Positions 8,797 to 17,320 of a DNA stretch of 64,000 nt are shown one piece after another. Source of the DNA: JACMLD01 sp044227095 (GTDB taxonomy: Bacteria; Bacteroidota; Bacteroidia; Chitinophagales; Chitinophagaceae); contig JBGAFV010000001.1 in NCBI GenBank assembly GCA_044227095.1, positions 3,658,001 to 3,722,000 of the forward strand, read 5' to 3'. Both the position numbers and the translations under genes were made by a program. Position 1 is the first letter of the stretch, and each line of letters opens with the position of its first letter. The notes beneath the pieces are model-generated. The model was given only the letters and a program-made list of their open reading frames with translations. It had not been told where the DNA came from and did no database searches.

Positions 8797-9174
8797 ATGG
8801 ACAATACAACCTGTATAAGACTGTTTGCAGACCACGAACAAATAAATAATTGTAAGAGTAAATTAAAAACAGCTCAAAAATCATTTTATCAGCTATCAAA
8901 CATATTGGCATTAGCAGGTAATGAAGTAAGACTGAAGATTATTTATTTATTGGAAGAGGAAAAAGAGTTATGCCCTTGCGACCTTGCAGACATTTTAGGA
9001 ATGAGTATTCCGGCAATCTCACAACATTTAAGAAAATTGAAGGATGGTAATATTGTAGTAACAAGAAAAGAAGGACAGACAATTTACTACTCTCTAACAC
9101 AGGAAAATCTAAAGATTTTAAAACCATTCTTTAAACACATCAACGTACAAACCCAAAAACTGGAAACAGTATGA
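8797..9174 (+). CDS. ArsR/SmtB-family metal-responsive repressor
   Basis: ATG 8797 is preferred over any upstream start because it follows the promoter directly and gives the family's usual N-terminus (MDNTTCIRLFADHEQINNCK). The 125-residue product has the winged helix (ALAGNEVRLKIIYLL, then CPCDLADILGMSIPAISQHL, then wing VTRKEGQTIYYSL). Cysteines C6, C19 and the CPC pair in the DNA-recognition region (ELCPCDL) resemble the sensing cysteines of ArsR/CadC relatives. It likely senses a thiophilic metal(loid) and represses itself, and perhaps the copper operon upstream (inference). Confidence 0.9.
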   Translation: MDNTTCIRLFADHEQINNCKSKLKTAQKSFYQLSNILALAGNEVRLKIIYLLEEEKELCPCDLADILGMSIPAISQHLRKLKDGNIVVTRKEGQTIYYSLTQENLKILKPFFKHINVQTQKLETV

Positions 9175-9205
9175 TAAGTATAAAATCACCGGGCACTTTC
9201 AGTAG

Positions 9206-9331
9206 CGCAGGTTTGTAGTGCATTGTGCTGGAGGTTACACAAGTGCAGCAGCCAGTTCATTAATAAATTCTCTATTGAATAGTACCGTAAAAGTTTTAGA
9301 TTTGGGTGAAGCGATTAAACAATTCCAATAA
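9206..9331 (+). pseudogene. Remnant of a rhodanese-like gene (C-terminal part)
   Basis: Between arsR and the methyltransferase, a 41-codon frame opened by a stop reads VVHCAGGYTSAAASSLI and LLNSTVKVLDLGEAIKQF before TAA 9329-9331. The HCAGGYTSAAAS part matches the active-site loop of rhodanese domains (HCxxGxRS) with R replaced by T. There is no start codon or N-terminal half. An ATG overlapping the arsR stop (9171, ATGA) opens only 15 codons, as if a deletion joined the two ends. Likely a decayed sulfurtransferase gene. Confidence 0.5.
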
Positions 9332-9340
9332 AGTAACATT

Positions 9341-9958
9341 ATGAATATTTCTGAACAAAAGCATTGGGATAAGGTGTATAGTACAAAAGCTGAAGAAGAG
9401 TTAAGTTGGTTTCAACTTTATCCTAAAACCTCCATGGAGTTTGTAGAATTATTTAATCTTCCGCTTACTGCAAATATTATAGACATTGGTGGTGGCGATA
9501 GTCACTTTGTGGATGCCTTAATTGACAAAGGTTATCAAAATATTTGGATACTTGACATTTCAGCTAGGGCGATCGAAAGAGCAAAGCAAAGATTGGGTAA
9601 AAAAGCATCCAGAGTTAATTGGATTGTTTCAGATATTATAGATTTTGAATCGTCAGTACGATTTGATTTTTGGCATGATAGGGCAGCATTTCATTTCCTC
9701 ACAACAGAAGATAAGATTTATAAATACGTTTCAATTGCTGAAGATACTATTAAAAAAGATGGCTATTTAATACTTGGCACATTTTCAGAAAGCGGTCCAA
9801 CAAAGTGCAGTGGGTTAGATATAATGCAATATTCAGAAGCCTCCATGTCAGCAAGATTTGAAATAGCTTTTGACAGAGTTAAATGTGTTCAGGAAGATCA
9901 CCTAACTCCGTTCAATACCGCACAAAGTTTTCTTTTCTGTAGCTTTAAAAAGCACTAA
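9341..9958 (+). CDS. Class I SAM-dependent methyltransferase
   Basis: 205 residues. The N-terminus HWDKVYSTKAEEELSWFQ is typical of a methyltransferase group common near metal and thiol genes. Motif I is IIDIGGGDSHFVDALI (~residues 46-61), followed by an acidic strand end (WILDIS), VSDIIDF, and the FWHDRAAFHFL segment. The substrate is unknown; neighbours suggest a metal(loid) or thiol detoxification role, but this is inference. It may be cotranscribed with the LysR gene 9 bp downstream. Confidence 0.8.
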   Translation: MNISEQKHWDKVYSTKAEEELSWFQLYPKTSMEFVELFNLPLTANIIDIGGGDSHFVDALIDKGYQNIWILDISARAIERAKQRLGKKASRVNWIVSDIIDFESSVRFDFWHDRAAFHFLTTEDKIYKYVSIAEDTIKKDGYLILGTFSESGPTKCSGLDIMQYSEASMSARFEIAFDRVKCVQEDHLTPFNTAQSFLFCSFKKH

Positions 9959-9967
9959 TAAACATCT

Positions 9968-10861
9968 ATGTTCGATTTTCGTCTTCAGGTCTTTAACACC
10001 GTTGCCAAACGCCTCAACTTTACGAAAGCTGCTGAGGAATTATTTATTACCCAGCCAGCAGTCACTAAACACATTCAGGAAATAGAAAATCATTTTAAAG
10101 TAAAACTGTTTGAACGCAACGGTACCAAAATAAAATTAACACCTGCCGGTGAAACATTGCTGCAACATACCGACCAGCTTTTTGCTGTGTACCGTAACCT
10201 GGAGTTTGAACTCAATACTTTTACGCAACAACACACCGGCAAGTTAAGAATTGGTGCAAGTACTACGGTAGCTCAATATGTACTGCCACCGGTGCTGGCA
10301 GCTTTTCATAAAAAATTCAACGATATAAAAGTTACGTTGACCATCAATAATACAGAGCAAGTTGAACAGGCTTTACAAAACAATAATATTGATTTAGGAA
10401 TTATTGAAGGACAATCAAAAAACAATTTGTTTAAATATACCGAGTTTGTGAAAGATGAACTAGTGTTAGTAGCAAACATCAATCATCCGCTCGCTAAAAA
10501 AGATATGATTAAGCCGGAAGAACTACTAAAGATTCCATTACTGTTAAGGGAACCAGGTTCAGGCACACTGGAAGTTCTTGCACATGCTTTAAAACCCGTG
10601 GGTATAAAAATCTCCCAATTGCAAAACGAAATGGAGTTGGGTAGTACAGAAAGCATGAAGCTGTACTTATTAAATTCCAATGCAATGGCTTTTCTTTCCG
10701 TACATTCTATTTTAAAAGAATTACAAAACAAAGAATGCTGCATAATAGATGTAAAGGGCTTGACTATTGAGAGACATTTTTATTTTATTCAGCAACATGG
10801 ACAAGCGGAAGCACTGCCGGACCTTTTTATGAAATTTGCCCGTCACTATAACATCAGGTAA
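9968..10861 (+). CDS. LysR-family regulator (YeiE/CysB-like)
   Basis: 297 residues: winged helix-turn-helix at 1-60 (FDFRLQVFNTVAKRLNFTKAA, FITQPAVTKHIQEIE), then a two-lobed effector domain (LRIGASTTVAQYVLPPVLAAF onward). It lies directly before yeiH, matching the YeiE-YeiH neighbourhood known in enterobacteria, where YeiE governs sulfite tolerance. The likely ligand is therefore a sulfur oxyanion or a related metabolite (inference). Note that the gene faces the same way as yeiH, not divergently. Confidence 0.85.
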   Translation: MFDFRLQVFNTVAKRLNFTKAAEELFITQPAVTKHIQEIENHFKVKLFERNGTKIKLTPAGETLLQHTDQLFAVYRNLEFELNTFTQQHTGKLRIGASTTVAQYVLPPVLAAFHKKFNDIKVTLTINNTEQVEQALQNNNIDLGIIEGQSKNNLFKYTEFVKDELVLVANINHPLAKKDMIKPEELLKIPLLLREPGSGTLEVLAHALKPVGIKISQLQNEMELGSTESMKLYLLNSNAMAFLSVHSILKELQNKECCIIDVKGLTIERHFYFIQQHGQAEALPDLFMKFARHYNIR

Positions 10862-10908
10862 TGACAGATTACTAATAGCAATTTCTCTGCTGGTCCAACT
10901 ATGATGAG

Positions 10909-10929
10909 CTTTGTGTTATCAAAACAAAG
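10909..10929. promoter_or_regulatory. Inverted repeat upstream of yeiH
   Basis: CTTTGT-N9-ACAAAG lies 9 bp before the yeiH ATG. It may be a regulator site or a small 5' hairpin; only the symmetry supports it. Confidence 0.3.
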
Positions 10930-10937
10930 TAATCATC

Positions 10938-11924
10938 ATGGAAGAAACAATAGTAATACCAAACAAACCAAAAAAAGAAAAACGTCTATTAGACCGCAGC
11001 ATCACTACAAGAGAGGTAATATTTTTACTGGCAGTAGTGTTTTGTTTATCTCCGCTTATTACCCCACCCATTGCTTTATTAATGGGTTTGGTGATAGCAC
11101 AATTTATCGGGCATCCTTATCTTCATCTAAATCATAAAGCCACTCATATTCTATTACAGGTTTCTGTGGTAGGATTAGGCTTTGGCATGAATGTTACCAG
11201 TGCCATGAAAGCAGGTAAAGAAGGGATAGTATTTACCATCGTTTCTATCATTGGCACATTGGTAATTGGGTTTTTAATGGGTAAGTTTTTAAAGATAGAA
11301 AAGAAAACATCTTACCTCATATCTGCCGGTACGGCAATTTGTGGCGGCAGTGCAATAGCTGCCATATCTCCTGTAATTAAAGCAGAAGAAAAACAAATTT
11401 CTGTGGCATTGGGCACCATTTTTATTTTAAATTCTATTGCACTTTTTCTATTTCCTTCTATTGGCCATGCCCTTAATTTATCTCAAACACAATTTGGTTT
11501 GTGGTGTGCCATCGCTATACATGATACCAGCTCTGTGGTTGGTGCAGCAAGCAAATATGGCACACATGCATTAGAAGTAGCCACCACTGTAAAGTTAGCC
11601 AGGGCATTGTGGATTATCCCCGTTGCATTCTTATCAACCTTTATTTTTAAGAATAAGGGTGGCAAAATAAAAATTCCTTATTTCATTGGATTGTTTGTTT
11701 TAGCGATGATTGTAAACACTTATGTGCCTTTTGTACAACAGTACAGCCATTACTTAACAGGCTTTGCCAAAGCAGGTTTAACCTTAACACTATTCCTCAT
11801 CGGTTGCGGCTTATCACGTAAAGTGTTGCAGAGTGTAGGCTTTAAGCCATTGATACAAGGTGTGGTTTTATGGGTAATTATTTCTGCGGCGGCATTGTGG
11901 GCAGTAACCTCTTTAGCAAACTAA
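10938..11924 (+). CDS. yeiH: YeiH/UPF0324 family sulfite/sulfate exporter-like membrane protein
   Basis: ATG 10938 is chosen over the TTG at 10911 because it begins MEETIVIPNKPKKEKR, a normal cytosolic tail. 328 residues with about ten hydrophobic helices and the family's signature region (SAGTAICGGSAIAAISPVI, then AIHDTSSVVGAASKYG). These match Cons_hypoth698 (PF03601), the YeiH family, proposed sulfate/sulfite exporters. Position after the LysR gene and ahead of thiosulfate-type genes supports export of oxidised sulfur made in the cell. Confidence 0.9.
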   Translation: MEETIVIPNKPKKEKRLLDRSITTREVIFLLAVVFCLSPLITPPIALLMGLVIAQFIGHPYLHLNHKATHILLQVSVVGLGFGMNVTSAMKAGKEGIVFTIVSIIGTLVIGFLMGKFLKIEKKTSYLISAGTAICGGSAIAAISPVIKAEEKQISVALGTIFILNSIALFLFPSIGHALNLSQTQFGLWCAIAIHDTSSVVGAASKYGTHALEVATTVKLARALWIIPVAFLSTFIFKNKGGKIKIPYFIGLFVLAMIVNTYVPFVQQYSHYLTGFAKAGLTLTLFLIGCGLSRKVLQSVGFKPLIQGVVLWVIISAAALWAVTSLAN

Positions 11925-11955
11925 AAATATTTTTCACTTATAAATCGTAAATAAA

Positions 11956-12432
11956 ATGACAACAGCAATTGGAATTACAGAACAGCACAGGCAGGAAGTA
12001 GCCACCGTACTATCCGCTCTTTTAGCCGATGAATTTGTATTGTATACTAAAACCCGTAATGCTCACTGGAACGTAGAAGGTGCCGACTTTCATGACAAGC
12101 ATGTTTTTTTTGAAGAGCAATACCAACAGTTAGATGAAATAGTGGATAGCGTTGCGGAACGTATCCGTTCTATAGGGCACTATGCACCCGGCACACTTAG
12201 CAGTTTTTTAAAGCTCACCCATTTAACAGAAAAAACAGAACAGCCAAATAATAGTACAGGATTTATAAACGACCTGTTGGAAGAACATGAAAGCATCATT
12301 GTTTTTATAAGAAAAAATATTGACGACTTCAACAATAAATACAACGATGCCGGAAGCGGCGATTTTATAACCGGCCTAATAAAAGAACATGAAAAAATGG
12401 CGTGGATGTTAAGGGTTTCTTTAAATAAGTAA
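11956..12432 (+). CDS. dps: Dps-family ferritin-like DNA-protection protein
   Basis: 158 residues, the normal Dps length. Ferroxidase-site landmarks are TRNAHWNVEG (H around 38), FHDKHVFFEEQYQQLDEIVD (H, D, E, D) and VAERIRSIG. A dodecamer that oxidises Fe(II) with peroxide and protects DNA is expected. It sits 31 bp after yeiH in the same orientation; oxidative stress caused by sulfite or metals would explain the pairing (inference). Confidence 0.92.
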   Translation: MTTAIGITEQHRQEVATVLSALLADEFVLYTKTRNAHWNVEGADFHDKHVFFEEQYQQLDEIVDSVAERIRSIGHYAPGTLSSFLKLTHLTEKTEQPNNSTGFINDLLEEHESIIVFIRKNIDDFNNKYNDAGSGDFITGLIKEHEKMAWMLRVSLNK

Positions 12433-12468
12433 ACTTAAATATTTACAATTATCAATAAATAAATAACA

Positions 12469-13449
12469 ATGAAAAAAAATTATATCACAGGCATTACAGT
12501 AATGCTCTTTATTTCATTAAGCTTTCATGTACAAGCCCAGCAATCCTTTGATGGCGATATTAAAAACAATTCGCTTGCCATAAGTCCTGATGAAAGCATT
12601 GCAGTGGCTTCTTACAGCGACTCTGTAAAAGTAATAGTGTACAATATTAAAACGGGTAGAACTATCAAAAATATTGTTGGCTTTATTAATCCCAGAAATA
12701 TTATTTTTTCTCCCGATGGACAAATATTTTATGTAACTGATAGTGGCCTTGGCTTGCTGATGGCGTATGATGCAGCCACTTTAAAAATAATTAAAACTTA
12801 CCCGGTTGGTTATGGTGCGTTTGGAAGTACTATGAATAAAAACGGCGACCTTATTTTCATCAACAATGAAGCAGCAAGTACAGTAACAGTAATTGACCTT
12901 GTAAGCAAATCAGTTAAAAAAATTATTACAGGTTTTGCACAGCCCAGGCAGGGAGTTAAGTTAAATCCTGCCAATACTAAGCTGTACGTTACCAATTTTG
13001 CCAACGATAAAATTACTGTTGTTGATGTGGGCACTTTAAAAATTGACACTACTATTAGTGGGTTTAATAAAATAAGAGCTATCTCCATTACCAAAGACGG
13101 TAATACACTCTTTGCTGCCAATAGCGGCACCAATTCTATTGCTGTAGTAGATGTAAAGACAGGAAATATTATTAAAGAAATCTCCGTTGGCAAAGACCCT
13201 TATGGTGCTTCCTTATCGCCTGATGAAAGCATACTGCTGAGTGGTAATAAAATGGATAACACACTTTCTGTTATAGACATACCATCGCTTACAAATATAA
13301 AAACCATTACAGGCTTTAAAGAGCCACGGCAAGCCATCGTGTTTTCTAAAAATGGCAAACAGCTATATGTGTTGAATAACGACCTGAGTGTAAGTATTGT
13401 GAGCCTTGCAGCAAATAAAATTATAAGAACAATACAAGTGAAACAATAG
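12469..13449 (+). CDS. Secreted YVTN/YncE-like beta-propeller protein
   Basis: 326 residues with signal peptide ending at HVQAQ (~residue 24). The remainder is a series of ~40-residue blades with the pattern VxVIDxxSxKxxKxIxxG-x-PxGxxxxPDxxxLYVTN, e.g. KLYVTNFANDKITVVDVGTL and LFAANSGTNSIAVVDVKTG. Seven blades are countable, so a closed propeller is likely. Such proteins bind partners in the periplasm or at the surface; some copper/quinoprotein systems contain them. No catalytic residues can be assigned. Lies between dps and a small membrane protein. Confidence 0.85.
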   Translation: MKKNYITGITVMLFISLSFHVQAQQSFDGDIKNNSLAISPDESIAVASYSDSVKVIVYNIKTGRTIKNIVGFINPRNIIFSPDGQIFYVTDSGLGLLMAYDAATLKIIKTYPVGYGAFGSTMNKNGDLIFINNEAASTVTVIDLVSKSVKKIITGFAQPRQGVKLNPANTKLYVTNFANDKITVVDVGTLKIDTTISGFNKIRAISITKDGNTLFAANSGTNSIAVVDVKTGNIIKEISVGKDPYGASLSPDESILLSGNKMDNTLSVIDIPSLTNIKTITGFKEPRQAIVFSKNGKQLYVLNNDLSVSIVSLAANKIIRTIQVKQ

Positions 13450-13579
13450 CAATAAAAGATGCCTTATCACTTTAAGTTATCTTCCATTAAGTTTAACGAT
13501 TTCTTTCCGGTACCGGTCGTTTCTACCTTTGAATTGTCAAAATAAAAAAACATTTTTAAACAAATAAAATACGAACAAA

Positions 13580-13942
13580 ATGACAACAATTCAAACAGCA
13601 ACAGCACCTGCAAACGAAGTGCCTGCTACAGCAAATCAGTTAAAGAAAATGCCACTGACGGTTCTAAAAAAGAGGTGGATTGATAATGATATTATTTTAA
13701 ATATGGGCTTCAGGGAAAGCCTAGTAAGAGGTGCAATTGTATTGTTTCTTCCCTGGCCATTGCTGGCTATTAATCATGATTTATTACTTTATGCAGCACC
13801 TGTAATGTCTTATTTGTTAGTTACTGCATTGCTTCATTTTTGTTTTATAAAATATGCCTGGCAACATTGGATACTAAAAATGAAAACACCGGAAGTGTGT
13901 GATTTTGCCAAAGAAATGGATGTACCAGTAGATTCTATTTAG
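13580..13942 (+). CDS. Small membrane protein, DUF2892/YgaP-like
   Basis: 120 residues: soluble N-terminus to ~45, then two helices (SLVRGAIVLFLPWPLLAI and LYAAPVMSYLLVTALLHFCF) and a short polar tail. The NMGFRESLVRGAIVL stretch resembles the DUF2892 domain, which is fused to rhodanese in YgaP. In this sulfur-linked cluster it may anchor or pair with the DsrE-like or rhodanese proteins (inference). Family assignment is moderate only. Confidence 0.6.
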   Translation: MTTIQTATAPANEVPATANQLKKMPLTVLKKRWIDNDIILNMGFRESLVRGAIVLFLPWPLLAINHDLLLYAAPVMSYLLVTALLHFCFIKYAWQHWILKMKTPEVCDFAKEMDVPVDSI

Positions 13943-14040
13943 TACTAACTATCTCATCACTTTTGGTTATAGTCCATTATGCTTTATGATTTCTCCCTGG
14001 TATTTGCAGCCTCTAATTTTACAGCATTAAATTAAATAGT

Positions 14041-15036
14041 ATGAAAGCAAATTGGTTTCCCATAATGTTGTTTATCATTATCACCATTGTAATTACAAAT
14101 GAAAGTATTTCCGGTTATCAAAAAAGAAAACAACAGGAAAAAGACTTTGCAGCTTATGTTGCAGCAGAGCCGGTAGATACAGTGTGGCGTGGCTGGAATA
14201 AATATCAAATTCCCTATCAAAGCGATAGCGGAAAATTAATTTGGTATGGTCACGAATTGATTGCCAACACTTCCTACTATCTGGGGCCAAAAGGAACTGT
14301 AGCACATATTACCAATGGAATGAATTGCCAAAACTGTCACCTGGATGGCGGCACAATTCCTTACGGAAATAATTTTGGAAAAGTGTATGCTACCTATCCG
14401 CAATTCAGGGCAAGAAATAATGGTATGCAAAGTATTTACGACCGGGTGAATGACTGTTTTGAAAGAAGCCTGAACGGTAAACCAATGGACAGCAGCACTC
14501 ATGAAATGCAAGCTATTTATGCCTATATGAAATGGCTGGGGGACGGCACACCCAAAGGCGATGCAAGAGGTGGCACAAGTATTATGAAGATAAAATATTT
14601 AGATGTTGCTGCCAACCCTGCTGCCGGTCAGCAGGTGTACATAGCTAAGTGCCAAAGCTGCCATGGAGATAAAGGGCAGGGGCAAATAAACTACGAACAG
14701 ACAGGCTACAGCTATCCGCCATTGTGGGGAGAACATAGTTATAATGATGGTGCTGGTTTGTACCGCCTTAGTAGTTTTGCAGGCTTTGTAAAAAACAATA
14801 TGCCTTTTGGTACAGATTACCACGACCCGAAACTAACCGATGAAGAAGCCTGGGATGTGGCCGCTTTTGTAAACAGCCAGCCAAGGCCACATAAAGACCA
14901 AAGAGCCGACTGGAAGAATATTTCTAAAAAGCCTGTTGACTTCCCTTTTGGACCATATATTGATACGTTCACAGAACAACAACATAAGTACGGCCCTTTT
15001 AAACCTATCAACAATTTTAATAAATCAACTAAATAA
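14041..15036 (+). CDS. Dihaem cytochrome c, TsdA-like (thiosulfate dehydrogenase type)
   Basis: 331 residues with an N-terminal membrane/signal helix. Two c-haem motifs: CQNCH at 96-100 and CQSCH at 204-208. Between them, VNDCFERSLNGKPMD places C139 where TsdA enzymes have the cysteine that ligates the active-site haem; the GLYRLSSFAGFVKNNMPFG stretch follows haem 2 as in TsdA. TsdA joins two thiosulfates to tetrathionate, or reverses this. The neighbours (DsrE-like, YeiH, solute-binding proteins) support sulfur chemistry. Substrate is inferred, not shown. Confidence 0.82.
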   Translation: MKANWFPIMLFIIITIVITNESISGYQKRKQQEKDFAAYVAAEPVDTVWRGWNKYQIPYQSDSGKLIWYGHELIANTSYYLGPKGTVAHITNGMNCQNCHLDGGTIPYGNNFGKVYATYPQFRARNNGMQSIYDRVNDCFERSLNGKPMDSSTHEMQAIYAYMKWLGDGTPKGDARGGTSIMKIKYLDVAANPAAGQQVYIAKCQSCHGDKGQGQINYEQTGYSYPPLWGEHSYNDGAGLYRLSSFAGFVKNNMPFGTDYHDPKLTDEEAWDVAAFVNSQPRPHKDQRADWKNISKKPVDFPFGPYIDTFTEQQHKYGPFKPINNFNKSTK

Positions 15037-15041
15037 AAATT

Positions 15042-15509
15042 ATGAAAAAGTTATCAATCGCCCTGCTAAGCATTGTATTATTTACAACAGCAGCAAGCGC
15101 ACAAACAACTGACAAAGCTTTAGAAAAAAATGCGGCCTTTACAGGTGCAAAAGCAAATCAAAAAATGTATCATGCTATCTACCAGTTAGATAATGCCGAT
15201 GAAAAAATTATTGGAAAGGCTATCCGGAATATCAATAACGCACTAAACGACCCAAGGCTTGCCGGTAAAATAGAAATTGAATTGATTGCTTTTGGTGGTG
15301 GTACAGATGCTTACATGAAAGGAAGTAAATATGAAGAAGATTTAAAGGCACTTGTACAAAAAGGGGTGATTGTAGCTCAATGTAACAACACCTTAAAAGA
15401 AAGAAAAATAACCCGTGACCAGTTGTACGATTTCATCGCTATTGTGCCCAGCGGTAACGGAGAACTTATCATTCGCCAGGCAGAAGGCTGGTCTGTAATT
15501 AAACCATAA
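15042..15509 (+). CDS. Secreted DsrE/F-like protein
   Basis: 155 residues, signal peptide ending near TAASA (residue ~20). The mature domain has the DsrE alpha/beta fold pattern (YHAIYQLDNADEKIIGKAIRNI, IEIELIAFGGGTDAYMKG) and one conserved cysteine, C114, in VAQCNNTLKER. DsrE-like proteins carry sulfane sulfur on this cysteine; secreted versions are frequent next to periplasmic thiosulfate enzymes. Starts 6 bp after the cytochrome stop, so the two are almost surely cotranslated. Confidence 0.85.
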   Translation: MKKLSIALLSIVLFTTAASAQTTDKALEKNAAFTGAKANQKMYHAIYQLDNADEKIIGKAIRNINNALNDPRLAGKIEIELIAFGGGTDAYMKGSKYEEDLKALVQKGVIVAQCNNTLKERKITRDQLYDFIAIVPSGNGELIIRQAEGWSVIKP

Positions 15510-15533
15510 TTTTTATCAAACAAAAAATATACA

Positions 15534-16445
15534 ATGAAAAAGATATTGACCGCAGCTTTACTCGTAAACATTTTTATAATGACAGCACATGCACAAGACC
15601 ATCGCTTTGACCCACCCTGGAATACACCTCCTGCCAGCGCTGTACCTTTTACTGTTCCCGGTGTTGACAATGTACCCGATTTATTTGGTGATATTAATAA
15701 CCCTGACCTGGTAGTATTTTTTGGCGGTAACCAGTTTATGGTAATTGATGATTTAATTGCAGCATTTAAAAAAGCTTATCCGGCTTACAAAAAAGTATTT
15801 GTTGAAACCTTGCCTCCGGGCATACTGGCCAAACAAATTGAAGGGGGCTCCATCACCATTGGAAACATGCGGATTGACCTTAAACCGGATATATACACCG
15901 CAGGTAAAAACAGGATTGACCAAACGCCTGAATGGTTTAGCAGAATAGAAGTGTATGGCAAAAACAGGCTGGCCATTATGGTGCAAAAAGGTAATCCAAA
16001 AAATATAAAAGGGTTGGCAGATTTAGGAAGAATGGATGTTCGTATCAGCATGCCCAACCCGGAGTGGGAAGGCATTGGAAAAAGAATTGAAGAAGCGTAT
16101 GTGAAAGCAGGTGGTGAGTCGCTTAAAAAAACAATCATGGAAACAAAAGTTAAAGACAGCACCACTTATTTAACTCAAATTCATCACCGCCAAACACCGA
16201 TGCGTATTTTATATAATCAATCTGATGCTGCCCCGGTTTGGTACACAGAAGCATTTTACCAGGCCATGATTGGCCATCCGGTAGAAATGATTGAAATACC
16301 AGCAACAGAAAATATTGAAGCCATATCAGTTGCAGGCATGTTAAAGGCAGCACCGCACCAACAAGCGGCAAAAGACTTTATGGATTTTATGGTGAGTGCA
16401 GCAGGAAACGCTGTTTATAAGAAATACGGATTTATAACAGAATAA
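15534..16445 (+). CDS. Periplasmic solute-binding protein, ModA/oxyanion type
   Basis: 303 residues with signal peptide (ends THAQ, ~residue 20). Two-lobe binding-protein pattern: DLVVFFGGNQFMVIDDLI, FKKAYPAYKKVFVETLPPG, then ADIYTAGKNR-like (here PDIYTAGKNRIDQ), RLAIMVQKGNPKNIKGLADL and a C-terminal AAKDFMDFMVSAAGNAVYKK. These are the landmarks of ModA/WtpA-type oxyanion-binding proteins. No permease or ATPase lies nearby, so it may act as a carrier or sensor rather than a transporter part, or share a distant ABC transporter. Confidence 0.8.
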   Translation: MKKILTAALLVNIFIMTAHAQDHRFDPPWNTPPASAVPFTVPGVDNVPDLFGDINNPDLVVFFGGNQFMVIDDLIAAFKKAYPAYKKVFVETLPPGILAKQIEGGSITIGNMRIDLKPDIYTAGKNRIDQTPEWFSRIEVYGKNRLAIMVQKGNPKNIKGLADLGRMDVRISMPNPEWEGIGKRIEEAYVKAGGESLKKTIMETKVKDSTTYLTQIHHRQTPMRILYNQSDAAPVWYTEAFYQAMIGHPVEMIEIPATENIEAISVAGMLKAAPHQQAAKDFMDFMVSAAGNAVYKKYGFITE

Positions 16446-16465
16446 TTTAAACGAAAATAAAAATT

Positions 16466-17209
16466 ATGAAAAAGCTATTTATAAGTATGGTTCTATTAAC
16501 CGCAGGATTGTTTTCTACAGCACAGCAAAATGATACCTTGTATGTATATGGACCCGGTGGACCACAAGCTGCAGTGGCAGAGTGTGCTACTGTGTTTTCT
16601 AAAAAAACCTCAATACCGGTAAAAGTAATTGCCGGCCCGGAAGCCAAGTGGATTGACCAGGCAAAACATAATGCTGACCTGGTATTTGGTGGTGCAGAAT
16701 ATATGCTCACTCAATTTAAAATGCAGCATCCGGGATTAATGGACAGTACTACCCGGACTGAATTGTACAAAAGGGCTGCAGGTATTTTAGTACGCCCCGG
16801 TAACCCTAAACAAATAAAGACGCTTAAAGACTTAACCAGACCAGGCATCAATATTTTAGAGATTACAGGTGCAGGGCAACTCGGTATGTGGGAAGATTTG
16901 GCAGGTAAACAAAATTTAATTGGAGGCATCCAAAAAAATATTAAAGGTGCTTTTGCCAACACAGCTTTAGCCATTGATGCATGGAAAAGTGATACCAAAT
17001 ATGATGCGGTAATTATTTTTGCTTCATGGTACCTGAGGTTAAAAGACGTTTCACAATTGATTAAAATTCCTGTTGCTCAAACAGTTTACCGGGGAACACC
17101 AATTGCCATTACAGCCATCACAAATAAAAAAGATAAAGCACAACAGTTCATACAATTTCTAAAATCAAATGAAGGGCATGTAATTTTTAAAAAATGGGGA
17201 TGGGAATAA
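16466..17209 (+). CDS. AcfC-like periplasmic solute-binding protein
   Basis: 247 residues, signal peptide ending STAQ (~19). The core LYVYGPGGPQAAVAECATVF, VIAGPEAKWIDQAK, ADLVFGGAEYMLTQF, ILVRPGNPKQIKTLKDL and ITGAGQLGMWEDLAG follows the accessory colonisation factor AcfC family almost step by step. AcfC is an ABC-type periplasmic binding protein with no fixed transporter. It follows the ModA-like protein by 20 bp, and both likely bind anions such as sulfate or thiosulfate (inference from context). Confidence 0.85.
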   Translation: MKKLFISMVLLTAGLFSTAQQNDTLYVYGPGGPQAAVAECATVFSKKTSIPVKVIAGPEAKWIDQAKHNADLVFGGAEYMLTQFKMQHPGLMDSTTRTELYKRAAGILVRPGNPKQIKTLKDLTRPGINILEITGAGQLGMWEDLAGKQNLIGGIQKNIKGAFANTALAIDAWKSDTKYDAVIIFASWYLRLKDVSQLIKIPVAQTVYRGTPIAITAITNKKDKAQQFIQFLKSNEGHVIFKKWGWE

Positions 17210-17242
17210 ACGTTTAGTAAATTCCGTTTTACAAAAAAAATC

Positions 17243-17320
17243 ATGAGCAAACATTCTCCGTATTTATTAAAAGGGTTTTTAGCAGGATTAATTGCAATAA
17301 CCGTTAACAAGATTGTGTAA
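17243..17320 (+). CDS. Possible 25-residue membrane peptide
   Basis: ATG 17243, 33 bp after the AcfC gene, opens 25 codons with a hydrophobic core (GFLAGLIAITVNK). It could be a small membrane protein or the stub of a truncated gene. The remaining 256 bp to the next gene show no coding or structured signal that I can recognise. Confidence 0.25.
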   Translation: MSKHSPYLLKGFLAGLIAITVNKIV

